Assembly: GCA_964450865.1 (NCBI GenBank)
Contig: CAYVHB010000003.1
Location: 1-64,000, forward strand
Direction: 5' to 3'
DNA: 64,000 bases
Source: CAYVHB01 sp964450865
GTDB lineage: Bacteria; Bacillota; Clostridia; Saccharofermentanales; UBA5734
Below, one piece after another: positions 34,474-43,688 of the stretch. A program made the translations under genes and the position numbers. Numbering within the stretch: the stretch's first letter is position 1; every line of letters starts with the position of its first letter. The notes below the pieces were generated by a model. The model made no database searches. It saw only the letters and a program-made list of their open reading frames with translations, and was not told the origin of the DNA.

Positions 34474-36063
34474 ATGAAAAATTTGGTTGCCCGATATCGG
34501 CTGGACTGGCTGAACCTGATTCTGGCACTCGGCCTGGCCTGGCTCGCCAGCATTCCCTTTGCCCGGCCCGGCGCAGGCCAGCTGGGTCTGATCGCAGCCG
34601 GTGGTATCCTTTTCTCGCTGGCCATGCAACAGATCACCAGTTCGCGGCAGGCCCGGCTGATGATGGAACAATACCAGATCCTGCTGGCCTATCTTTCGTC
34701 CCGTCTGGCGGTTGGTGAAACGCTGGAACGTGCATTGCTGATGGCCGGACCGGCGCTGGTCCAGCAGCTGGGCGGTCACAGCATGCTGTACAAGAGCTTG
34801 AAACGCCTGGACCGCCAGATCAGGGCCCAGGTTGACCTCGAGCAGGGTTTAAACAACCTGCTTAGTACGGCCGTCTGCCCGCCTGTCCGCCCATTTCTGG
34901 CGATTCTGCCGCAACTTCGGCAGATGGGAGGCCAGCTTAGTGCTTTTGTTAAAAGCAGTCACCGCATGCTGGCTGAGCAGATTTCATTGCAGCAGGACAT
35001 CGCAGCCGAGCAATCGCAGAAAAACGCCGAGGCTCTTATTCTGATGATTCTGCCTTTTGCACTGGCCGGGATCCTGGGCGGATCCGCCACCAGCTATGCC
35101 GCAGCATCCCTGCAGGTTCGCACCGGGCGCGTCGGCCTGGCTCTGGCTTATCTGCTATCTTGCCTGGCGGTGACCTGGACCGTTTACCTGCTGGGCAATC
35201 AGGTTTCCTACCGTCTCATCCGCCCGGAAGCCGCAAAGCCGCCCCGGCCAGCCAGCCGCCTGCAGAACGGTCTGGCGCACTGGCTGGAAAAGATCTATCG
35301 GGGGCCATTTTTTGGCCGCTGGGGCAATCGATTATTATTGCGGATTCAGGAACAGTCCTGGCAGAAAAGTCAGCAAGTCCAGGCTTATATGGAGCAAAAG
35401 GTTCTATATCTGCTGCTGGGCTTGAGTCTGGGCCTGGCCTGGAGCCTGCTGTCCCTATTACCGCCGGCATTGTGCGGAGTTCCGGGGCTGATCCTGGCCG
35501 GGTTGCAGGATTTGCGGGCCTGGTCAATCTACCAGCAACGCAAAAACCAATACCGGCTGGCTTATCCGGCGTTCCTGAACTGGGTGATCGTCCTGTTGCA
35601 GGCTGGTTTTTCGCTGGATAAAACCTTATCAGTTGCTGCACGGGCCTGGCTACCAGAGTCTGTCCCAGGCCAGCAGCACCGCTCCCGCTGGTTTGCCTTG
35701 CGGCGCCAGCCGGTGCTGGTTAATCCCGGTCATCAGCTGATTGCAGGCGATTTGCAGTTTTTGCAGCAACAACAGCAAGCCGGGCGTTCCTGCACCTGGA
35801 TCTTGACCCGTCTGGCTGAACAGAATCCAATTCTTGAAGTTCAATCAACCTTGCACATGTTGATCCGCTATGAACGGGAAGGGGGTCGGGAGTTACTGGA
35901 TCTGCTGGTTCTACAGGCCAATGCCAGCTGGAACCTGCAGCGGAACGGCATTCGCAAAGCACTGGAAGCACGCGGCCTGCAATTGCTCTTGCCCATGATG
36001 ATTGATCTGGTGGTCATTCTATTCATTGCCATTTTGCCAGCGATGCTGATGCTGGCAGTTTAA
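34474..36063 (+). CDS. TadB-TadC fusion, pilus inner-membrane platform
   Basis: A 529-residue membrane protein with two type II secretion F-like halves. The first half (ARLMMEQYQILLAYLSSRLA...AEQSQKNAEALILMILPFAL) resembles TadB. The second (LAYPAFLNWVIVLLQAGFSL...LLLPMMIDLVVILFIAILPA) resembles TadC. These are usually separate genes forming the membrane platform of Tad pili. AAGGAA precedes the ATG. The fusion fixes a 1:1 ratio of the halves. Confidence 0.8.
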   Translation: MKNLVARYRLDWLNLILALGLAWLASIPFARPGAGQLGLIAAGGILFSLAMQQITSSRQARLMMEQYQILLAYLSSRLAVGETLERALLMAGPALVQQLGGHSMLYKSLKRLDRQIRAQVDLEQGLNNLLSTAVCPPVRPFLAILPQLRQMGGQLSAFVKSSHRMLAEQISLQQDIAAEQSQKNAEALILMILPFALAGILGGSATSYAAASLQVRTGRVGLALAYLLSCLAVTWTVYLLGNQVSYRLIRPEAAKPPRPASRLQNGLAHWLEKIYRGPFFGRWGNRLLLRIQEQSWQKSQQVQAYMEQKVLYLLLGLSLGLAWSLLSLLPPALCGVPGLILAGLQDLRAWSIYQQRKNQYRLAYPAFLNWVIVLLQAGFSLDKTLSVAARAWLPESVPGQQHRSRWFALRRQPVLVNPGHQLIAGDLQFLQQQQQAGRSCTWILTRLAEQNPILEVQSTLHMLIRYEREGGRELLDLLVLQANASWNLQRNGIRKALEARGLQLLLPMMIDLVVILFIAILPAMLMLAV

Positions 36064-36083
36064 ATCAATCAAGGAGGAAATCC

Positions 36084-36377
36084 ATGCTGATGAAAAAAAC
36101 GCGAGACTCCCGTCCGGCTTCCCGTCTGGTTTGCCATCTGCCCCCCCGCCTGACTTCCCGTCAGGGTTCCGGCCCGTCTCCCAGTCTGGTGCCCCGTCCG
36201 GCTTCCCGCCTGGCTTCCCGTCTGGGTTTCGGCACCCTGGAAATCGTGATTATTATTGCTGTACTTTTATCAATTGCCTTGATTTTCCGTCAGACCCTGA
36301 CGGGCTATGCCAGTGACCTGATCAATTCGGTATTCAAGGCCTCTATCATTGAAGACATTAACAACGACAACACCTGA
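36084..36377 (+). CDS. Flp1-type IVb pilin with long repetitive leader
   Basis: A 97-residue prepilin. The mature part FGTLEIVIIIAVLLSIALIF is the Flp1 type: if the prepilin peptidase cuts after Gly48 (RLG/FGTLE), Glu is at position +5 as in type IV pilins, followed by the hydrophobic helix and a short tail. The leader is about 48 residues, far longer than usual, and is built of repeated Pro/Ser/Arg/Leu units (PASRL, RLASRL) from a ~12-bp DNA repeat rich in CTTCCCGTCTGG. GGAGG precedes the ATG. An ATG two codons on (36090) could also serve. Confidence 0.78.
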   Translation: MLMKKTRDSRPASRLVCHLPPRLTSRQGSGPSPSLVPRPASRLASRLGFGTLEIVIIIAVLLSIALIFRQTLTGYASDLINSVFKASIIEDINNDNT

Positions 36378-36390
36378 GCCAATCGAACGA

Positions 36391-36468
36391 TGACGGTACA
36401 GGCCTGAAGCCTGTCGACTGATGACGGTACAGACCTGAAACCTGTCAACTGATGATAATGTCCGCCTG
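36391..36468. repeat. 31-bp tandem repeat between pilin and FHA genes
   Basis: Two clear copies (36391-36421 and 36422-36452) beginning TGACGGTACAG, and a decayed third. Each unit contains a small inverted repeat, best in copy one: ACAGGC-CTGAA-GCCTGT. Confidence 0.75.
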
Positions 36469-36546
36469 AATAAACCGGCCAATGACAACGCACACCTGAC
36501 CACATCTATTGTAACCGCTCACAAAGATTGGGAGGCAAGCCAGCTC

Positions 36547-38169
36547 ATGATGAAGCTTGAACAAAGTCCATTTGGCACCGGTCTGGTGTGGTGTCTCGAA
36601 GCTGAACAGACCCTGGTAAATTACCAGCTCGAAATGATATTGCAGCATCAGCCTGACTTTCTGGTTGCCACTTCAGTCCGCTATCGCCAGGGCCAGCGCG
36701 AGTTATTCCTGGATATCACGGGCCTGACACCACTGGATTCGCTGGATCATCTCGATTATCTGGCTCAACAATCACCAGGTAGTCATATCAGTCAGCAGGC
36801 AGAAGCCCATGACGTTGCCAGGATCAACAGTGACCGGAATGGCGGCTTCTGTCCAGAAAACGGCCGCCGGCGGCTGCAGGCGATTCTCAGAAGTGTTGTG
36901 GCGGCTGAGGACTATTTGCTGCCCCTGGCCCAGATTGACCTGCGTCCATCCAATATTTTCTGGGATGACCAAGGCGCGAGCGTACGGCTGGCGTTTTTCC
37001 CTCTTAAACCCTGGCCCGCCGATCCTGAGGCCGGTCCCGCGATGCTGTTAAAACAGATCGGCCTGGCTTATCATATCGAGCCGCCATTGATTCGCCAGTG
37101 GACAGCAGTCTGGCTGGAACGCGGAGCGGCGTCTTTGCTGGCAGTTTTGCAAAGCCAGACAGATCTGCGGCCAGCAGGGCGACCAAACGAACAGCGAGCG
37201 GGCCTGCAGACAGAGGGATTATCGGCCCGACCTCAGCCGGACGATTCAGGCTGGCTGGATAAGGGATCCAGCCAGCCTGATAACTGGACGGATAAACGAT
37301 CCCAGGACGATCCGGGACAACCGGATGAGCTGACAGATCCCAATTCGATGCTTGCCAGGCGATCTGACTCCAGCCCCCCGATAGCCAAACCCTGGCCCTG
37401 GCAATTCAAAGCTGCAACGGAGCGGACGAACAGACGTCCACAAGCAATCGGCCGTCGCTCAGACAGCAGGGGGCCCCTTCATTCTGGCAAACATCGTCCG
37501 GCCACGACAGCCGGCTATAGCGAGCCGCCCATGATAGCCGGTTCGAGCCGTTCGGACACCCAGCCGGTCTGGCACACAATCCTGTTACTGATCAGCCATC
37601 TGGCTCTCGTTGCGGGCGGTTTATGGTTGCTTCTGGATCGATATGGCTACCTCCAGCCGCCGCTGCGCCAGATTTTACAGATCTGCGTCGCAATTCTGGG
37701 CCTGGTGCTGGTGATACTCGATATCCGTCTTTCCCGGTTTTCTTTCAGCCAATTGTTACCCCGAATTCAGGAAGATCCGTCTGCCGATGCGGATTTTGAC
37801 CGGGTCAGCCAGGTTAATCCGACTGAACTGATAGCAAGCCGGACCGACAATTTCCGCCTGGCGATGCTGTCGAGCGGGTTGCCAGGTACCCCAGCCGAGG
37901 CCGAGGGCTTGCGGGCTTTTATCCTGATCGATGAATTCATCATTGGTCGTGACGAAAAAACAGCTGATCTGCATCTGCCGGCTGTCTCGGTCGGCCGGCA
38001 GCATGCCCGCATTCAGCGGCGTGAAGGCGCCTTTTTCCTCAGTGACCTGGGCTCAAAAAATGGCACCAGCCTCGATGGCCGGCGCCTGAACAAATTCGAA
38101 GAATATTTGCTGCCTGACCGGTGTCGACTGTCCTTTGCCGACCAGTCGTTTTACTTCCAGGTAGACTGA
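36547..38169 (+). CDS. DUF6382 and FHA domain membrane protein
   Basis: A 540-residue protein. Residues ~1-200 match the DUF6382 domain seen with Tad/Flp1 clusters in Clostridia (LVWCLEAEQTLVNYQLEMI, LDITGLTPLDSL). A low-complexity charged linker follows, then two membrane segments (ILLLISHLALVAGGLWLLL and ILQICVAILGLVLVIL). The C-terminus is an FHA domain: FIIGRDEKTADLHL, SVGRQHARI and LGSKNGTSLDGRRL. FHA domains bind phosphothreonine, so a Ser/Thr kinase probably regulates the pilus. GGGAGG precedes the ATG. It ends the cluster and converges on atpC. Confidence 0.85.
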   Translation: MMKLEQSPFGTGLVWCLEAEQTLVNYQLEMILQHQPDFLVATSVRYRQGQRELFLDITGLTPLDSLDHLDYLAQQSPGSHISQQAEAHDVARINSDRNGGFCPENGRRRLQAILRSVVAAEDYLLPLAQIDLRPSNIFWDDQGASVRLAFFPLKPWPADPEAGPAMLLKQIGLAYHIEPPLIRQWTAVWLERGAASLLAVLQSQTDLRPAGRPNEQRAGLQTEGLSARPQPDDSGWLDKGSSQPDNWTDKRSQDDPGQPDELTDPNSMLARRSDSSPPIAKPWPWQFKAATERTNRRPQAIGRRSDSRGPLHSGKHRPATTAGYSEPPMIAGSSRSDTQPVWHTILLLISHLALVAGGLWLLLDRYGYLQPPLRQILQICVAILGLVLVILDIRLSRFSFSQLLPRIQEDPSADADFDRVSQVNPTELIASRTDNFRLAMLSSGLPGTPAEAEGLRAFILIDEFIIGRDEKTADLHLPAVSVGRQHARIQRREGAFFLSDLGSKNGTSLDGRRLNKFEEYLLPDRCRLSFADQSFYFQVD

Positions 38170-38205
38170 GGATATGACCGGCCAGGCTTGTCTGTCATGA
38201 TCCTG

Positions 38206-38655
38206 TCATTGACCGGGCGGGGCGGTGACCAGGCCAGTTGGCTTTACCTTGCCGCCTACCTTCATGCGGGATTTTGCCCGCAGGATAGAATTACGGGCCC
38301 GCTCTTTATCGAGGTGGCCAGCTGACGGATCAGACAGTTTGGCTTCTGAGCGAAACATGGCCTTCTGGGCTCTTTCCATGTCGATGTCCTCAGCCCATTC
38401 AGCCGCATTCACGACAACGACCACCAGATCCGGTCCAACCTCCGCATAGCCATTGCTGGCGGCTGCCAGTTTCCACTGCCCGTTTAACTTTAACCGTAAT
38501 TCACCAGGCATAAGGGCCGCCATCAAAGCCGTGTGGCCGGGCAGAATACCAATTTCGCCGTCCTTGGCCGTGACGACCACCATTTCAACAATTGCGTCAA
38601 AAAAAATACTGTATGGCGTTACGACTTCGAGGTGCAGCGTCGGTACATCTGACAT
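38206..38655 (-). CDS. atpC: ATP synthase epsilon subunit
   Basis: A 149-residue F1 epsilon subunit. The N-terminal beta-sandwich (LHLEVVTPYSIFFDAIVEMV, GEIGILPGHTALMAALMPG) is clear; the C-terminal helical hairpin (MERAQKAMFRSEAKL...ERARNSILRAKSRMKV) is present, followed by a short tail. Last gene of the ATP synthase operon. Confidence 0.93.
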   Translation of the reverse strand: MSDVPTLHLEVVTPYSIFFDAIVEMVVVTAKDGEIGILPGHTALMAALMPGELRLKLNGQWKLAAASNGYAEVGPDLVVVVVNAAEWAEDIDMERAQKAMFRSEAKLSDPSAGHLDKERARNSILRAKSRMKVGGKVKPTGLVTAPPGQ

Positions 38656-38784
38656 ACTGGTTTATTTCCCTCCACAGGGTATTCATCCGTTTACCGCATC
38701 TTCCACCATCTGGCCTGCCGCAGGTGCGGCCCAGAGTCCGGGGCATCATCGGATGACTGCAACACATCCCGGCATCCGGACTGG

Positions 38785-40173
38785 TCAGCGACTGGCTTTG
38801 TAGGATTTATAGACGTCGTCGATGGACCCTTTCATATAGAAGTGGTGCTCGGAAATATGATCAACACCACCTGAAATAATCTCGCCAAAGCCTTTGACCG
38901 TCTGTTCAATCCGCACAAATCGGCCTTCATAACCGGTCATGTCCTGGGCAACGAAGAAAGGCTGCGAAAGGAAGCGCTGGATCTTGCGTGCCCGGTTGAC
39001 GGTCGTCTTGTCAGCATCACTGAGCTCTTCCATGCCAAGGATTGCAATAATATCCTGCAATTCTTTGTAGCGTTGCAGCAGTTCCTGCACACGGCGGGCT
39101 ACGCGGTAATGCTGAGTACCGACTACCGACTCAGCCAGAATGCGCGAGGATGACTCAAGCGGATCAACAGCCGGATAGATACCCAGCTCAACAACAGCCC
39201 GTGACAGAACCGTGATCGCATCAAGGTGGGCAAAGGTCGTCGCTGGCGCGGGGTCAGTCAGGTCATCAGCCGGTACATAGACAGCCTGGATCGAGGTAAT
39301 TGAGCCCTTGCGCGTCGATGTAATGCGTTCCTGCAAGGCGCCCACTTCATTGGCCAGGGTCGGCTGGTAGCCGACCGCCGATGGAATACGTCCCAGCAAC
39401 GCTGATATTTCCGAGCCGGCCTGGATAAAGCGGAAAATATTATCAATGAACAGCAGGACATCCTTGTTCTTGACATCACGGAAATATTCGGCCATTGTCA
39501 GGCCAGCCAGCGGGGCGCGCATCCTGGCCCCGGCTGTCTCGTTCATCTGACCAAACACCAGAACCGTTTTGTCAATAACACCGGACTCGGTCATCTCATT
39601 CCACAGATCATTGCCTTCGCGCGAACGTTCGCCCACGCCGGTAAAAACCGAGAAGCCACCATGTTCCTTGGCAATATTGCGGATCAGTTCCAGAATCAGG
39701 ACGGTCTTGCCGACGCCCGCGCCACCAAAGAGGCCAATTTTACCACCCTGGCTATAGGGTACAAGCAGATCCAGGACCTTGATGCCCGTTTCCAGCATGC
39801 GCTCTTCCGGATACTGATCAGTAAAGGAAGGCGCCGGCCGATGGATCGGCCAATATTCCGAAGCCGTTACCGGACCGGCATTGTCAATCGGCTGGCCAAG
39901 CACATTGAAGACCCGGCCGGTGATGAGTTCCCCGACCGGCACCCGCACGGCCGAACCGAGGGAAAAAGCCTCAGCACCGCGAATCAGCCCCTCAGTCGCC
40001 TCGAACGACACACAGCGGACAATTCCTTCTCCGCGCTGCTGCATAACCTCCACCGTGATCGTCGACTGGCCGAGCCGGACTTGCACAGCCTCGCTGATCG
40101 CCGGCATTTCGTTTTCATCAAAACGGATATCGATAACAGGACCGATGATCTGGGTGACATATCCTGTGGCCAT
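38785..40173 (-). CDS. atpD: ATP synthase beta subunit
   Basis: A 462-residue catalytic subunit of F1. Walker A is GGAGVGKTVLI, followed by VFTGVGERSREGNDLW and DVLLFIDNIFRF; the DELSEED-type loop reads MEELSDADK. Normal length and spacing. It starts five bases after the gamma stop. Confidence 0.96.
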   Translation of the reverse strand: MATGYVTQIIGPVIDIRFDENEMPAISEAVQVRLGQSTITVEVMQQRGEGIVRCVSFEATEGLIRGAEAFSLGSAVRVPVGELITGRVFNVLGQPIDNAGPVTASEYWPIHRPAPSFTDQYPEERMLETGIKVLDLLVPYSQGGKIGLFGGAGVGKTVLILELIRNIAKEHGGFSVFTGVGERSREGNDLWNEMTESGVIDKTVLVFGQMNETAGARMRAPLAGLTMAEYFRDVKNKDVLLFIDNIFRFIQAGSEISALLGRIPSAVGYQPTLANEVGALQERITSTRKGSITSIQAVYVPADDLTDPAPATTFAHLDAITVLSRAVVELGIYPAVDPLESSSRILAESVVGTQHYRVARRVQELLQRYKELQDIIAILGMEELSDADKTTVNRARKIQRFLSQPFFVAQDMTGYEGRFVRIEQTVKGFGEIISGGVDHISEHHFYMKGSIDDVYKSYKASR

Positions 40174-40178
40174 TTATT

Positions 40179-41144
40179 CTATTCACCTTCCATTTTCTTA
40201 ACAGGCTTGCTTTTCGCCAGTACTTCGGCACCGCCAACGATTTCTGATATTTCATTCGTGATCTTGGCCTGACGGGCCCGGTTGTTCGCCAGTCTCAATT
40301 TGCCCAGCATATCAGTCGCGTTATCGGTGGCGTTGTCCATCGCGGTCATGCGGGCAGTCTGCTCACTGGCATAAGCCTCGGTCAGGACACCATAGACCAT
40401 CCCGTTGAGGTAAGTCTTGATCAGGTAATCGACCACGTCGCCAACCGAAGGAGCAAAATCAAGCTCGGTGCTGGCCTTGATTGCCCGGCCTTTGGAGATA
40501 TATTTGGCCGGAATCAGCTCCTCAAGCGCTTTGGGATTGACGGGGAGAATGCGCGTGACCATCGGTTTCATACTGATCGCCGACTCAATGCGGGTATAAA
40601 TAAAATACACCAGGTCCAGGGTTTCACTGGCATAGAGATCGGCGATGAACTCGGATATGTCACGGGCGCGATAATAAGTCGGTTCGCTGATCGGATACTG
40701 AAAATTCTCGACGACATTGAAGCCATCCCGGATCAGGCGCTCCTTGCCGATGCTGCCGGCCACATACAGCTGCGCCGTGGTATTCAGGCTCTTGTGCACA
40801 TTATCTACGATCTTATCACGGATATGGTGCTCCGTGGTGGTCAGGACATTCAGGTTATAAGCCCCGGCCAGTCCCTGGTCACCGGTCAGGATAAAGTAGC
40901 CGATTTTCCAGGTATCACCTTTCTTTTTCGTGCGCAACTTGAAAAAAGGGTGATCAATATTGGCCCCGCTGTCGCGCAGCTCAATCATGGTCTCGGCACA
41001 CAAGGCAAAAAACGGCAGGGTCTGCTCAAGCTGCTGCCGGGCGCGACGCATTTTCACGGCGCTGATCAGCTTCATGGCGCGCGTCATCTGCTTGATGTCC
41101 GTTACGGTCCCGATTCGCTTTTTAATTTCAGAAAGCTGTTCCAT
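40179..41144 (-). CDS. atpG: ATP synthase gamma subunit
   Basis: A 321-residue central-stalk subunit, beginning MEQLSEIKKRIGTVTDIKQMTRAMKL at 41144 after a GAGGAAT ribosome site. The C-terminal helix has MDNATDNATDMLGKLRLANNRARQAKITNEISEIVGGAE as usual. The frame runs on to 41216 inside atpA, but that extension is spurious. It overlaps the alpha gene by 17 bp. Confidence 0.94.
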   Translation of the reverse strand: MEQLSEIKKRIGTVTDIKQMTRAMKLISAVKMRRARQQLEQTLPFFALCAETMIELRDSGANIDHPFFKLRTKKKGDTWKIGYFILTGDQGLAGAYNLNVLTTTEHHIRDKIVDNVHKSLNTTAQLYVAGSIGKERLIRDGFNVVENFQYPISEPTYYRARDISEFIADLYASETLDLVYFIYTRIESAISMKPMVTRILPVNPKALEELIPAKYISKGRAIKASTELDFAPSVGDVVDYLIKTYLNGMVYGVLTEAYASEQTARMTAMDNATDNATDMLGKLRLANNRARQAKITNEISEIVGGAEVLAKSKPVKKMEGE

Positions 41145-43059
41145 ATTCCTCGAGCTTCTGCTTCCAGGCAGGCAAGAATTCGTCAACAGTCGCATTGATT
41201 GTTGCCGCGGTCGCATCGGTAAACAGCCGGGTCTCGGTCAGAGTATCCAGCAGGACCGGGTGCTCTTCCCGCAGATGCCGGATATAATCAGCCAGGAAAT
41301 CCTTGACGTCCTCTTTATCCATTTGCAGTAAAATGTCGCGATTGGCAATATAGAGCATGATGACCTGCTCTTCCATCGGAACAGGCGAGTACTGGGGCTG
41401 CTTGAGCACTTCAATCAGACGCTCGCCGGTCTGCAGACGCCGCAAGGTCTCCTCATCCAGTTCCGAGCCAAACTGGGAGAATGCTTCCAGCTCGCGGTAC
41501 TGTGCCAGGTTGATGCGCAGCGGGCCAGCCACTTTCTTCATGGCCTTGGCCTGGGCCGTGCCGCCAACACGCGATACGGACAGGCCGACGTTGACAGCCG
41601 GACGCACACCGGAGAAAAACAGCTCGGATTCGAGGTAGATCTGGCCATCGGTAATTGAGATGACATTCGTCGGGATATAGGCAGATATGTCGCCGCTCTG
41701 GGTCTCGACAATCGGTAAGGCCGTTATGGAGCCGCCACCAAGGCGCTGATTGAGCCGGGCAGCCCGCTCCAGCAGGCGCGAGTGCAGATAGAAGACGTCA
41801 CCCGGATAAGCTTCACGGCCCGGTGGCCGGCGCAGCAGCAGGGAGATGGCCCGATAGGCCTGGGCATGCTTGGTCAGATCGTCATAGACGATCAGCACAT
41901 CAGCCTTATCGTTATACATCAGGTCCTCAGCCATGGCACAGCCGGAGTAAGGAGCAATATACTGCTGGGCAGCGGATGCGCTGGCACTGGCCACCACGAC
42001 TGTTGTATATTCCATCGCACCGCGATCCTGCAGGATTTTGACAACATTGGCAGTCGTCGACATTTTCTGTCCGATTGACACATAGATGCAGTAGACGTTT
42101 TTACCCTTCTGATTGATAATCGCGTCAATCGCGATGGCGGTCTTGCCAGTCTGGCGGTCACCGATGATCAGTTCGCGCTGGCCGCGCCCGATCGGCGTCA
42201 TGGCATCAATCGCCGTTATCCCCGTATGCATCGAAACATTGACCTGCTGGCGATCAATGATCCCCGGAGCCGGCCATTCGATGGGCCGGTGATTGGGGTT
42301 GATAATAACGCCCATGCCGTCTATTGGATTACCCAAGGCATCCACGACCCGGCCAAGTACGGCTTTACCTGTCGGGACGTTGACTGTCACGCCAGTCCGC
42401 TTGCAGATCATGCCTTCCGATATCTTGTCATCCTGCTGCAAAAGAACGATGCCGACACGGTCCTCCTCCAGGTTCATGGCAATTCCATACGTATTGCGGG
42501 TAAACATGATCAGTTCACTGTTGCGGCAATTCTGCAAACCTTGCACATAAGCCACGCCGTCACTGATGCTGATAACCTGGCCAACCTCGTCGATAGCCGT
42601 CGTGACACTCAGGGCGGCCAGCGACTCACGCAACCGGTCAACCATGATCTGGGAAGTCTGTTCATGCTCATCGAGCTTGACCGGTTCCGTATCAAAAAAG
42701 ATATCCTGGCCACCGGGTGCAATCGGAATCTCATCAAATTGTGACAAGGCATCGGCCAGATTATCCTTGATCAGGCCGCCGACTTCCGCCGGTGATTCCT
42801 CGCCTTCACCCAGCAATGACTTTTGCGATTTCATCTGGGTGACAATCCGGCTCAGCTGGCCCTTGATACTGTAGTCATAGCGAAAGCCACCGGCGAAGAT
42901 GATCATACCGCCGATCAGCGATGCGTCCAGCTCCTGGCGAACTTCGTATTCCCTGATCTTGACATGCTCGGCAAAGCGCGCCGCAATGCGCGCCGCTTTT
43001 TCAGGTGTCAGTTCTACCGCAGTGACAATCCGGATCACGCGAAAATTCGCATCAGCCAC
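41128..43059 (-). CDS. atpHA: ATP synthase delta(C-terminal)-alpha fusion protein
   Basis: One uninterrupted 643-residue frame. Residues ~8-76 are the C-terminal region of the delta subunit (AVELTPEKAARIAARFAEHV, ELDASLIGGMIIF, YDYSIKGQLSRI). Residues ~77-138 are a linker. From about Met139 there is a complete alpha subunit, with GQVISISDGVAYVQGL and Walker A GDRQTGKTAIAI. The six-helix N-terminal domain of delta (normally ~105 residues) is missing here and in the b gene. The GTG start at 43059 overlaps the end of atpF by 8 bp. An ATG at 42645 could start alpha alone but has no ribosome site. A delta-alpha fusion is unusual because F1 holds three alpha and one delta. Confidence 0.88.
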   Translation of the reverse strand: MADANFRVIRIVTAVELTPEKAARIAARFAEHVKIREYEVRQELDASLIGGMIIFAGGFRYDYSIKGQLSRIVTQMKSQKSLLGEGEESPAEVGGLIKDNLADALSQFDEIPIAPGGQDIFFDTEPVKLDEHEQTSQIMVDRLRESLAALSVTTAIDEVGQVISISDGVAYVQGLQNCRNSELIMFTRNTYGIAMNLEEDRVGIVLLQQDDKISEGMICKRTGVTVNVPTGKAVLGRVVDALGNPIDGMGVIINPNHRPIEWPAPGIIDRQQVNVSMHTGITAIDAMTPIGRGQRELIIGDRQTGKTAIAIDAIINQKGKNVYCIYVSIGQKMSTTANVVKILQDRGAMEYTTVVVASASASAAQQYIAPYSGCAMAEDLMYNDKADVLIVYDDLTKHAQAYRAISLLLRRPPGREAYPGDVFYLHSRLLERAARLNQRLGGGSITALPIVETQSGDISAYIPTNVISITDGQIYLESELFFSGVRPAVNVGLSVSRVGGTAQAKAMKKVAGPLRINLAQYRELEAFSQFGSELDEETLRRLQTGERLIEVLKQPQYSPVPMEEQVIMLYIANRDILLQMDKEDVKDFLADYIRHLREEHPVLLDTLTETRLFTDATAATINATVDEFLPAWKQKLEEYGTAF

Positions 43060-43663
43060 CCGCTGTCACCCCGCTTTTGCCACCTGCCAGGCCAGAGAGT
43101 CCGGCAGCCGGACCGGCAGCCGGAGCGACCGATGATGCTTCGGCCTGATTAGCCGTCATTTCCTGATCCAGGAACTGTTCAACGAGGTCGCGCTGATGAC
43201 GTTCGTCCATCGCTTTGCCAATTACTTTGGATGCAATGGCTACCGACAGGTCGGCAACCTCATCACGGACGCCGTTGATCATGGCGACACGCATCCGGCC
43301 AATCTCGGCATCGGCCCGGCTGAGCATGCCGCTGGCTTCCTGCTTGGCTCCGGACAGGATCGCTTCACCCTGTACCTCAGCCTGGCTGCGCGCATTGGCA
43401 ATCATGGTAGCGGCTTCATGGGCCGACTCTTCCAGCCGCATAGTAGCTGAATTCAGCTTGCTTTCCGCGTCTTTCAGCTTGCGGTCGGCATCAGCCAGCT
43501 CATTGGCGACGTCTTCCCGGCGTTTGCGCAGGACCTTGAGGATCGGCTTGAACAGAAAGCGATTCAGCACATAATAGGTAACCAGCAGGTTGATGATTGT
43601 GAAAAGCGCTGTATCAGCATAACCTGCGACGGCTTCCGGTGTGAACATCAGTGCATAAGTCAT
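43052..43663 (-). CDS. atpF: ATP synthase b subunit
   Basis: A 203-residue peripheral-stalk subunit. It has an N-terminal membrane segment (LFTIINLLVTYYVLNRFLF) and a long charged helix (RREDVANELADADRKLKDAE...). The end carries an Ala/Gly/Ser-rich tail of about 28 residues (SSVAPAAGPAAGLSGLAGG). The start at 43663 has GAAGGAG seven bases upstream; the longer frame enters atpE. I see no delta N-terminal domain fused to it. Confidence 0.9.
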   Translation of the reverse strand: MTYALMFTPEAVAGYADTALFTIINLLVTYYVLNRFLFKPILKVLRKRREDVANELADADRKLKDAESKLNSATMRLEESAHEAATMIANARSQAEVQGEAILSGAKQEASGMLSRADAEIGRMRVAMINGVRDEVADLSVAIASKVIGKAMDERHQRDLVEQFLDQEMTANQAEASSVAPAAGPAAGLSGLAGGKSGVTAGG

Positions 43664-43688
43664 AGGCGTACTCCTTCGCGCAATCAGG

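Noticed and set aside
36391..36468. CRISPR array
   Set aside because: The repeats are directly tandem without unique spacers and only two to three units are present; no cas genes are nearby.
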